A DNA stretch of 64,000 nucleotides from Brasenia schreberi (Eukaryota > Streptophyta > Magnoliopsida > Nymphaeales > Cabombaceae), in assembly GCA_036023115.1 (NCBI GenBank), contig JAYKKT010000059.1, forward strand, positions 8,772,001 to 8,836,000. Direction: 5' to 3'. Shown piece after piece: positions 44,819 to 55,575 of this stretch (its first letter is position 1; each line of letters starts with the position of its first letter). The position numbers and the translations under genes were made by a program. Below the pieces are notes generated by a model, which saw only the letters and a program-made list of their open reading frames with translations, did not search any database and was not told the DNA's origin.

Positions 44819-47800
44819 TCAAATCAACAGTCGAAGACACTTCATGAGGATGTCTGTGTGTTCAGGCTTTCCAACAGAAATGCGTATGTAACCTTGCAAC
44901 TCTTTGTGATTGTAGTGCCGTATCATCACACCCATTCTGACAAGGTCTTCCTGAAATCACAGTGTTTGAGAAGTGTAACATGTTACATTTAGATAAGAAA
45001 TGTGCAAGAAATCCATGGTGCCTGAACATAAACTAAACTATCCACTTGGTTTGATAAAGAATCATAATGAAAGATTCTTCAATTGAAAGAAAAAGAGCAA
45101 CCAAACTTGTGCAATTATGTAAGTGTGTACACACACAGAGTATACTGACCAGATGTATGAAAAAGCAAATATCCTTTGCTCCAGTCACCAAAGAAATCAA
45201 ACGAACAATTAGTTCCCACTAGCACGCCCATTTCAAGCATCATAGAGCTCAACTAGTGCCTAACTGTCAATGTGAAAAACGTCTGTACCTTCAGAATTGT
45301 TTCAGCTCGGCTTGTAATCCGAACACCACGTAAAATTGATAATTAGTTTATCATTTGTCAATCTTATAAATTTTCTTCAGTTTTTCCATTTTCTGTAAAT
45401 TACTTGTTCTGTCAGGAATACTCTAACCTTGAGTATTCAGCATTTCTTTGTTGTCAAATTTGTTATTTGATATACATTGAAGTGATTGACCTCGATGCTT
45501 AAATAGTTTGGAGTACGATACAATATCTCCTTAAACCATCCAAAGTAGAACCAGAAATAAGCGAATATACAGAATCAGGAAATAACAAAATCCAAAATGT
45601 ACGATCCATAGTAAGCAATACCTAAACTTTCCATGTTCGAGGCAAGGAAAAGACCACACTTGGAAAACAAGAAGCTTTCTTAAAATTGCAATGGAGCCTC
45701 AAAGAAGTTAATGACTTAAGAAGCATTATAGTGATTCTCGGAGCCAATTCCTCCACAACAACTAAGCCTTTTCCCATACTAGATGGAGTCGGATACATGG
45801 AATCTTTGTTTCCACATAGCCCTATCATATGTCATGCTAATAGTTAACTCAATATAAACTAGATCATTCTTTGTAGTTTCTTTCCAACACTTTTGTAGTC
45901 GTCAAGTTCTTCTTTTAACATTTTCACAATCTAATTTTTCATATCTTCTTGCGGCAATGTCCTTTGGCCGTCTTTCTACATGTCCAAACCAATCTTAAAC
46001 GATTTTTCCTCATTTTATCCTCTATTGGTGTTACTCCCAATTGGTTTCTAATAACCTCATTATGTATACAGTCTTTCCTTGTGTAAGCACTCATCCATCT
46101 CAACATCTTCATTTCTGCTACGGACATCTTTTGCACCTGTTGATGATTATTTACCCAACACTCAAAACTATAAAATATAGCAGGTCTAATTACTGCTCTA
46201 TAATATTTACCTTTTAACTTTAATGGTATCTTCTTATCACACATAATACTTGATGCCCCTTTCCATTTTAACCAACCGGCATTAATTATATATGTAACAC
46301 CTCCATGTATTTTCCATCACTTTGAAAAATTGTAAAATTTTTCTTGTGAGGGATGCATTGTGTGTCAATCTTAATTTTTATGTCCTCTAAAGTACCCAAA
46401 TGATCAAACTTACATTCTATATATTCTTTCTTTGTTCTACTAAGTCGGAAGCCTTTACTTTCTAACATTTCTCTCTATAATTCCAATTTCTTATTAACTT
46501 TTTTCTTAGACTCATCCACAAACCCAATATCATCTGCAAATAACATACACCAACGTACTTCATCTTGAATATGTTTTGTTAACTCATCAATGACCAATAT
46601 AAATACAACAACAACTAAGCCTTTTCCCATACTAGACGGGGTCGGCTACATGGATTCTTTGTTTCCACAGATCCCTATCGTGTGCCATGTTAGCAGTTAA
46701 CTCCCAATAAGCTAGATCATTCTTTATTGTTTCTTTCCAACACTTTTGTGGTCGTCCTCTACCTCTTTTAATACTTTCCAAATTTAGTTTTTCTAACCTT
46801 CTTACAGTTGATCTTCTTTCTATATGTCCAAACCATCTTAAACGATGTTCTCTCATTTTATCCTCTATTGGTGCCACTCCTAATTTGTTTCTAATAACCT
46901 CATTATGTATGCTGTCTTTTCTTGTATGACCACTCATCCATCTCAACATCTTCATTTCTGTCACAGACATCTTTTGTACATGTTGATGATTAACTGCCCA
47001 ACACTCAGAACCATAAAACATGGCAGGCCTAATTGCTGCTCTATAATATTTACCTTTTAATTTTAATGGTATCTTCTTATCACAAAGAATACCTGATGCT
47101 CCTCTCCATTTTAACCAACCAGCATTAATTCTATGTGTAACATCTCCATATTTAAAACTTTCCTTTTGGGGAATGCAATGTGTGCCAATTTTAATTTTTA
47201 TGTCCTCTGAAGTAGCCAAATTATCAAACTTACATTCCATATATTCTGTCTTTGTTCTACTAAGTCGGAGGCCTTTGTTTTCTAATGTTTCTCTCCATAG
47301 TTCCAATTTTCTATTAACTTTTTCCTTAGACTCCTCCACTAATACAATGTCATCAATGACCAATATAAATAGGAAGAAAAAAATTACCTTGATCTTTCTA
47401 GCATCCTTTCCACCAATCACTTCACAAAGGATAAAATTGGAATAGCTTGGATATGGCTTCAAAAATGGCACCTCATGGAGAAGTTCATAGAGCCGCTCCC
47501 TCTCTGCCACCAGAGCTTGTTTCACTTTCTGTGCAAAATCCAGAAATCTTTAGAAGAGTGAGAGACAAACAGACAGACAGAGGCAAGAGAGTACAATATG
47601 CCAAAAATTTGCTTACTAGATTATGAAAAATAATAAGTACCTCTAGGTAACCAGGGTTACTCAGTGCTGCACAAGCAGCAACTTCAGCAGCCACAGAAAC
47701 ATTATATGGTTGTTTTGCACGCCGAAGGTATTCAATTATAGAAAGAGGGAAAGCTCCATAACCCACTCGAAGGCCAGCTAAACCTGTTCTAAAGTCAATT

Positions 47801-50800
47801 TACGTCATAATAGGCACGACACTTCTGTCTCATGTTCCTACCACACAATCCAAGAGAACCAGTTGGAATGATTTCACACCAGAAAACTCGATGTTCAGCA
47901 AGATGAGACTCAAAGATTCCATAAATGTCAAATATAAATTTGATCCTTCACGTCAGCATCGAATCTGCAATCAGTTTTTGCACGATAATTGCATGATATT
48001 GATATCACATAGATGCCACATTATATTTCCTCTGAAGGAGAGGTCATTTAATGGACCCACATACTACTTATTTACCAGAGGGTGAAGCATATAGAGTGTT
48101 ATTATTGCTCTTTACGGAACATCAAAGTTCACAGCAGGTTATGATAACGTACTTGTGTGCCATTCAGTTTGATATTTCTTCAGTAAGGAAATTTTATATG
48201 ATTCAGCATGCACTGTTTCCTTCATTTACATGATAATTTATTCATATATTTATGCTACTTAGAACCATGAGGCATGCACATTACCCAAGCAAGTTTCCAG
48301 GCTTGCTTATTAATGCTATACCCCTATTTTAGCTATGCAGTACATTATTAGGAAGATTAGGCCAACCAGATGTCATCTAAAATGGTTGCTACCAATATTA
48401 GCCCCCCAAGCTCGATCCAGCTAAGTGGTTTTCAATTCAGTATGTTATAATCTGCATAATGGACACAACCAATCCATTATACTTGACACAAACCCATGTT
48501 TAGAACAGATTCAAAACAATCCTATTATATCAGACCTCAGATCCAAAGTTTAATCTTCCCATTTTGGGAAGCTCCCTCGTTTTAAATGTCACTTCCCACT
48601 CAATCCCATTTGATACATATACTTGCAGCCCATTTCATCCTATTTCACTACATTTGGTTCCCAGTCTTCCTTGTTTTGATCCTGGTGTCGCTTCTGTTAA
48701 CATCTGGTGCTGTTTCCCTCAATTCGTGACCTTGTCTCCTCTCTCACATGAATATGTTACGCACTTGAAACCTTTCTTTGTAAACATATTATTCAGGAAA
48801 GACAGAATACACTGAATATAATTCAATTTGGGGCAAATCATATGTTAAGATTATTATTTGGGAATCGGAATCAATGTTACAATGCAGGTTGCATGGGTAA
48901 TTGCTTTTGAGATGATAAATTTATGTTTTGTATTTCCTTTTGAATTCAAAGCTATAACATGAAATGCTTTAAATGCATAAGTAAATCCCTCATATCATTT
49001 TCGCCATCTGCCAAGTACTTTTTGGGGTTGTGGCATGGTTTGCTCATCCCATAAGTACTGCCTGCGACAAGGCATGGCGTACCACACAATGTGAGATGTG
49101 AGGTGATGTCATGGATCAATAACGTGCGGTAATCCATGATTTATGACTTACCTTGCACTAAAATCACGACACTGACATTCAAAAGAAAGAATAATGAATG
49201 ATCAATGTTTTGTTTTCTATTAACAAACAAAAATTTTCTTTGTTTTCAGGTCATAGTAACAAACTCTGTCAGCATAATTCTGTGATTGCATCACCATTTC
49301 TTTAAGGACGTCTTTTTCTTTTTGTTTTACTGGAGCACAGCATTACAAATTTTATTCCTTTCACATCGTTCTGCACATTAATTTCAGCCTAATTTAGTTA
49401 TCAAAAGAGTCAACCTCTATCTTTGTCCCTTCAAACTTCTTCAAACTAATTGTATAAATATTATCTAATGACAAGGAAACAGGAGATTCATAAAAGAAAA
49501 AGTAGCAAATGGAACATTACAAGAATAATAGAACGGTAAATGAATGTGGTAATTAGTACAACTATTCCTTATGAAGTTATGATATTCAAGGACCAATTTG
49601 AGACATCTTATGAAATTGTGGGAAAGAATTATTGAACGTAGGTTAAGACAAGTATTGAGTACAACAGAGAACCAATTTGGATTCATGCCAGGCAGATCTG
49701 CTGTTGAAGAGATTCACCTTTTGAGACATCTTATTAAACATTTTAGAGCAAAAAAGAAAGACCTTCACATGATATTTATTGATCTAGAAAAAGCTTACGA
49801 TAGGGTACCGAGGAAGGTTCTTTGGAGAACCTTGGAAAAAAAGAGGTATCCCATTGACATACATAAACCTTATAAGAGACATGTACGATGGTGCAAAAAC
49901 ATGTGTGAGGACTCATGAAGGATAAACTTCTTTGAAGTTAATATTGGGTTACATCAAGGATCAACTTTAAGTCCATACTTATTTATAATGGTGATTGATG
50001 AGTTAACAAAACATATTCAAGATGAAGTACCTTGGTGTATGTTATTTAGAGATGACATCGTGTTAGTGGAGTCTAAGGAAAAAATAGAAAATTGGAATTA
50101 TGGAGAGAAACATTAGAAAGTAAAGGCTTCCGACTTAGTAGAACAAAGACAAAATATATGAAATGTAAGTTTGATCATTTGGTTACTTCAGAGGACATAA
50201 AAATTAAAATTGGCACACATTGCATCCCCCAAAAGGAAAGTTTTAAATACCTAAGGTCAATTTTTCAGAGTGATGGAAGAATTGATGGAGATGTTACGCA
50301 TAGAATTAATACTGGTTGGTTAAAATGGAGAGGAGCAGCAAGTATTCTTTGTGATAAGAAGATACCATTAAAGTTAAAAGGTAAATATTATAGAGCATCA
50401 ATTAGACCTGCCATGTTTTATGGTTCTGAGTGTTGGGCAGTTAATCATCAACATGTACAAAAGATGTCTATGACAGAAATGAAGATGTTGAGATGGATGA
50501 GTGGTCATACAAGAAAAGACTGTATACATAATGAGGTTATTAGAAATAAATTATGTGTGGCACCAATAGAGGATAAAATGAGAGAATATCGTTTAAGATG
50601 GTTTGGACATATAAAAAGAAGATCAAAAGAAGAACCTATAAGAAGGTACGAAAAACTAAATTTTGAAAGTATTAAAAGAGGTAGAGGACGACCAAAAGGT
50701 GTTGAAAAGAAACAATAAAGAATGATCTAGCTTATTGCGAGTTAAGTGCAAACATGGCACATGATAGGGCTCTGTGGAAACAAATAATTCATGTAGCCGA

Positions 50801-53800
50801 CCCCTAGGGCTCTGTGGAAACAAATAATTCATGTAGCCGACCCCGTCTAGTATGGGAAAAGGCTTAGTTGTTGATTCAAGAACTGCTGCTAGATATAGCG
50901 AAACATACACCAGTTCAGAGAAAACAATAATCAGGCCAAGCGGTTCTCCCCTTGAACAACAAATGGGACGAGCAGTTTCAGATCCTAGTCACTAGTAGTG
51001 TTGTACTAATTGCAGGAAACCCATGAAGAGATACAACTCCAGAAAAATCTGAACTAAGCAGGCAAAGACTTCAAATTTTCAGAAATAACAAGTCAGAGAA
51101 TTTGAATTACCAGCCCTTTTGCTGAAGGTCCGCAGTACAATTAAATTTTCATATTCTTTTACCCAGGACATTCTGGAGTCCTTTCCGGAGAATTCAATGT
51201 AAGCCTCATCCAATACAACCAGTACAGGCAGATTCAGTATGCATTTGAGATCTCCATCACTAATAATGCTGCTTGGGGAGATAAAAAGAAAAGGAACGAA
51301 GAAAGCTTGTTAACATCAGTCTGAGAAAAAAGTACTCATCCCCAAGGAAATAGTCCAATTTGTTTGACATGGTGAAAAGAAGCATACTTCACAAACACGA
51401 GGTATGGTTACACATATTAGCCATAACGAGTAGATGAAAAATGGATAATCTACCTGCCATCAGGATTGTTTGGCGAAGTTAGGAATATGCACTTTGGTTT
51501 TTCCTTCTCCACAGCTTCAGTAATGCGAGAAATATTTATGCTGAAATCTGGATTCCTTGTTACTGAAAAAGTGTTTATCCAATTACAAAATAGCAGTAAC
51601 ATGCTGAAGCAGGAAACAAAGAGGTTTACTTCAGAGGTGGATAAAAGATAGGAAACTAGCACAGAAAACATAGGTAACACACAACTATTGAATAACATCC
51701 TTGCCACTGTTCTATATCCATGCTCAATTTAATTGTTCTTGAAATATCAAAAAGACGCTGACTGAGCATGTTCATAAAACACAGAAAAGAAGACAGTTGT
51801 TTACCCTTTACCACAAGTGCCCCATTCACCGCTGCATCAAATTCATACATCGTAAATGTTGGAGGACAGTCCACAATCTTGTCACCAGGATCAAGAACAC
51901 AACTGCTTCCACACAATACGGAATATGCACAAAATAAACAAGGTCAGATGCTAGTTGATGGCATTCTCTAATAATAAGTGAAAAATCCAAGCATAAGATC
52001 GTAGCAACAAACCGCATAATTAAATCGATAAGTTCATCAGCACCACAGCCAGCAAGTATATATGAAGCATCAAGGCCTGAATCTTCAGAAAGAGCAGCAC
52101 ATAGACACCGACTCTCAGGATCAGGGTAGATATATGGAAACTTCAAGGTGGCCAAAGCCTCAACGACCTAAAAGAAGTTTGCTTTGAAAGAATGTAATCT
52201 GTTTCGATAATAACGCAAGAGACAAATCCATGACAAATTTGTATACATGAAAAGTTCACTATAAATTTACAAACCATTTTTGGTGTTAATTGATGAAATT
52301 TATAACCAACTTAGAAGGAATAAGCAAATGGTCACCCTACCTCAGGAGGCGGACCATAGGGGTTTTCATTAGCATCAAGTTTGACAATCTCCTCCGGCTT
52401 CCTCCCAAGATGAGACGATAACACCTACAGATTGAATGGGAAAACAAGGTCTACCTATAAACAATGATGATATTCAAGAAACAGCATTTTTGTCAGTTTT
52501 GTAAAAATAATATGGGATGGAATCAAAGATTCAGGCATACCAAAATTGAATTGTTTCATAGAATACACCATAATCATGAAAAAGAGGCAAATAATGCACC
52601 TAGCTTGTTTTTTCTGGTCCAGTAATTCTCATTTAAGGCATGTTTTGTTGCTCAATGAAGGAATTCATGTGAGAAAGATGTCCTCTCATGTCAATCCTTT
52701 CCACATTACTTAACAGGAGAATTGGATTCTCTCAAGTTGATACAACTAAGTTCTCCAAAGTCCAAACTGCTAGTGAAGCTGAAACGCAAGAGGTGAATCC
52801 CCTTATCATGATTACTTCAGCTGCCCAATGGTTAGAGTTATATTCGATGAGAACATAGCACAAATTCACAGGTGAACCAATTGTCAACCAAGCATGCCTC
52901 ACTATCAAGTTTACCTGATCGACCATCATAGGACCGCACAGGCCCTTAACCTTATTCAAGGAGTTCCTTCAAACAAAAGGTTGGGCACTATCGATCAACT
53001 CCTTTTTCTTTATTTTCATATTATGTTATCTATTTGTTAGCCATTTGTTAAGATTTGGGACAGTAAAATCTTTTCCATCTCACCTTATCTGACATGCACC
53101 AAAACCGACCACAGATGTTCAGTTTATGCTGATAATCTAGCTTTGTTTAACTTAAGAATTCATATCAGGAACTTGCAGTAATGCTTTATTTTACTGATTA
53201 AAAAGACACTCCTTGTATAAAAAGGGAATGAAAGATGCAATTTCTCGAAGAAAGCCATCTTGTTTTCCTTATCTGAGAAATGACTCGTGCGCGCTCCCGC
53301 GCCCACACACACACAGGCTATTACTCTTCTCGGACAACCAGGACAGAAAAAGAGCCACTTAACCAACCAACATCATTTTCTGTAGCATCTAAACACTACC
53401 TAGTGTGTTTTCACACCAAGTGGGTCAAACAGGAGAAAAAGTAATCAGAATCCAAGTAGTTATAACGTTTCACTCCAAGTGTACCCCAATTCGTACCATT
53501 TTTACTCGAAAGGAGAACAGTTTTCAAGTGATCCAAAAAGAAATAAAGCGACTACAGAGCCCAGAAAGGAGTGAAAAATGAGGGGTAGAAGGAAAAGAAA
53601 AGAAGAAGAGAGTCTTATACCTCGAAAGGAAGAATTGGCTGGTAAGGAGACAATTTCTTCAGGTGGGAACGTATGAACGAGTCCCCACTCACCCTCTTGC
53701 ATTTTTCAGCATTGGGAGACGAAACCATAGGCGACTGCGAAGATGGTCCCATACAAGTGGGTTTCATTCCTTCTGCAGACAGTCCTCGTCGGCCGGAAAC

Positions 53801-53918
53801 AAAAGGGCGGTAGAAGCAGCGCCAGGGGGAGGTCGCGGAGATCGGAAGGGAGCGGCGGCGGAGGTGGCGCTGAGGGATGACGAGAGAAGAAGACGGCCCC
53901 ACACTAACTGCCGAAGCA

Positions 53919-53923
<5 letters not shown>
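44819..53923 (-). CDS. HISN6: Histidinol-phosphate aminotransferase, plastidial, 9 exons
   Basis: Minus-strand exons, all GT-AG and in phase: 53621-53923, 52341-52424, 52013-52167, 51805-51902, 51454-51562, 51111-51268, 47641-47783, 47388-47528, 44819-44950. They join to 1323 nt, 440 aa. The enzyme is a fold-type I PLP protein that transfers an amino group from glutamate to imidazole-acetol phosphate in histidine synthesis. Residues 1 to about 75 are Ser/Arg-rich, as in a chloroplast transit peptide. Diagnostic motifs are NENPYG (120-125), [28 protein letters not shown] (Asp270, Tyr273), the PLP lysine in [16 protein letters not shown] (Lys300) and, at the end, [13 protein letters not shown]. 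Length and order agree with plant HISN6. The start is the ATG directly after a GA run. Intron 6 (47784-51110) holds a + strand LINE. Intron 8 (44951-47387) holds two nested minus-strand LINEs, the nearer ending 17 bp from the exon 8 donor. Confidence 0.95.
45755..46605 (-). mobile_element. LINE 3' portion in HISN6 intron 8 (older)
   Basis: The 3' tail CAACAACTAAGCC at 45755 is followed, right to left, by the C-terminal domain ([38 protein letters not shown]) with several stops and small losses. Its 5' end reaches FILVID at about 46605. A later LINE was inserted here and duplicated 17-22 bp of it (46584-46605 and 47350-47371), so the last part of this element is the small piece next to exon 8. 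Confidence 0.82.
46606..47349 (-). mobile_element. LINE 3' portion nested in the older LINE (younger)
   Basis: A 5'-truncated copy runs from [14 protein letters not shown] (near 47345) through [55 protein letters not shown] and [14 protein letters not shown] to HVADPV and a stop at 46632-46634. The AACAACAACTAAGCC tail follows. Unlike most copies in the window its frame is entirely open; two apparent deletions (around 47150 and 46805) are multiples of three. It is bounded by the direct repeat 46584-46605 / 47350-47371. It is transcribed with HISN6. Confidence 0.85.
47784..49596. other. Left part of HISN6 intron 6, no element recognised
   Basis: AT-rich intron sequence with only short chance frames in either direction. 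I saw no bounded repeat between the end of exon 7 and the LINE that starts near 49600. Confidence 0.45.
49600..50874 (+). mobile_element. 5'-truncated RTE-like LINE in HISN6 intron 6, antisense
   Basis: The frame starts [38 protein letters not shown] and [18 protein letters not shown], continues with [12 protein letters not shown] and [10 protein letters not shown] (Ala to Arg before the catalytic Asp pair), and gives a second open stretch of 208 codons at 50092-50718 (C-terminal domain). Frameshifts separate the pieces. It ends GTATGGGAAAAGGCTTAGTTGTTG. A 40-bp unit around AGGGCTCTGTGGAAACAAAT is tandemly duplicated at 50766-50845. It lies on the strand opposite to HISN6. Confidence 0.88.

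Positions 53924-53950
<27 letters not shown>
53924..53950. repeat. (GA)n run abutting the HISN6 start codon
   Basis: On the coding (minus) strand about 13 GA units run straight into the ATG, so the repeat forms the end of the 5' leader. GA/CT-rich leaders are common in plant genes and can influence transcription. Confidence 0.85.
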
Positions 53951-54139
53951 GGGTGAGCAACGCTGGCTACTCAGGACGGTGGACCGGCAACATAACCTGA
54001 CACGAAATGTGTGAACACGGCCCGAATAGTCTGGTCCCTGTCCACCCAAAGCCACGAAAAGAAGTTCTGAGATGTCCCCGCCAGGGACGGGCTGACCCGA
54101 CCCCAGCCTTTGTGGACCTGGGAAAATGTGTACATGAAC

Positions 54140-54965
54140 AGGCTACATACAACAATTAAGCTTTTGGCTACATGAGATCATCTTATTCCTCTTTTAATAT
54201 TCATATCTTCTTATGGAAGCATATCTTCTTACCGAAGCATCCTTTGGTATCTTTCTACGTATTTAAACCATCTTAAATGATTTTTTCTCATTTTATAATC
54301 TATTAGTGTTACTCTCAATTTATTTCTAATAACCTCATTATATATATATGGTCTTTCCTTGTATTACTACTCATTCATCTCAACATCTTCATTTATGCTA
54401 GAGACATCTTTTATACATGTTCATCATTAACTGCCTAACGCTCGAAACCATAAAGCATAGAAGGTTTAATTGTTGCTCTATAATATTTATCTTTCAACGT
54501 ATGATATCTTCTTATCACATAGAATATATTAAGCCTCTCTCCATTTTTTTAACCAACCGATATTAATTCTATGCATGTAAAATCTCCAATAATTTTTAAA
54601 TCACTTTGAAAAATTAACTCTAAGTATTTAAAACTTTTCTTATAAAGAATGCAATGTGTGCCAATCTTAATTTTTATATCCTCGAAATACTCAAATGATT
54701 AAACTTACATTCCATATATTATGTTTTTATACTACTAAGTTGAAAGCATTTACTTTCTAACGTTTCTCAATAGTTCCAATTTTCTATTAATTTTTTTCCT
54801 AAACTCATCACTAACACAATGTCATCTGCAAATAACATGCATCAAGTTACTTCATCTTGAATATGTTTTGTTAACTCATCAATGACCAATATAAATAAAT
54901 ATGGACTTAAAGTTGATCCTTAATGTAACCCAATATTAACTTCAAAGGGCTCTGTCATTATGAAA
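54140..54965 (-). mobile_element. Degenerate LINE 3' portion upstream of HISN6
   Basis: From the tail-like start (CAACAATTAAGCTTTTGGC at about 54150), right-to-left reading recalls the same C-terminal domain and catalytic region as the other LINEs, for example text corresponding to TRKDxIxNEVI near 54340 and ADDIVLV near 54820. Indels and stops are numerous. It ends near a match to the GLHQGS region at about 54940. It is an old copy. Confidence 0.78.
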
Positions 54966-55319
54966 CCATTAGTCTTTTTTTGTTAGTTCTCTTTCTTCTC
55001 GGGGTAAACATTTTTTTGCTTGCTGCATAAACATTCTAGTACTCCACTTTCCGAATGCTTTGCTTTGCCCTTAGTCCTGTTTGCCTTAGTGTTAGATGGC
55101 TGTGGTGCAGAATCTGTAGATCACGTAAGTCATGTTCATACTAATATGATCTCTTGTGCTTGGTTAAGCATATATTGAATCATCAGTATCCCATTTACAT
55201 AGTTTTTTTTTTCTTGTTCTTTTTTACATTGGTTAATCACCGATCACACATAAAGATTGTTTTTATGGTTTCTATAAATGCACTTTAACATTATTTCTTT
55301 TTTGCCCCCTCAATCACAG

Positions 55320-55575
55320 TAAAGTGGTGGAACCTGATAGTCTTTTTGAGCGTCTTCCCAACTCTATGCGGCCCTCCACTGAATCACTTGGGCAACACGA
55401 TCAGAGTGGCACAAATGTTCTAATACCAGTCATCCGGAGCAGGTGAAGAGTACAGATGCTACAGTACGCACACTTCCAACACTTATACCTCCTAGGGTAG
55501 TGTCAGTGCTGCATGATTTGGCACAGACGATGGTACAATCAGGGCACCATCAGCAATGCATCAAAATATATAGGT
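55320..55575 (+). pseudogene. EXO70A1-like exocyst subunit exon, broken
   Basis: After an acceptor-like CACAG the frame reads KVVEPDSLFERLPNSMRPST, which matches the conserved plant EXO70 stretch SKPVEPDxLFxxLPNSLRPS. After a frameshift at about 55425-55440 it continues PTLIPPRVVSVLHDLAQTMV and QSGHHQQCIKIYR, matching the next conserved part of the cullin-repeat-like Exo70 protein. A donor-like AG|GTAGTC follows at about 55573. EXO70 tethers secretory vesicles to the plasma membrane. No other exons were recognised within the window, so I take this as a gene fragment, possibly captured or left by a deletion. Confidence 0.65.

Noticed and set aside
46632..47525. A 297-codon frame as a stand-alone gene
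   Set aside because: Its first 46 codons are HISN6 exon 8 and the rest is LINE. It is reported as a possible read-through product, not as a separate gene.
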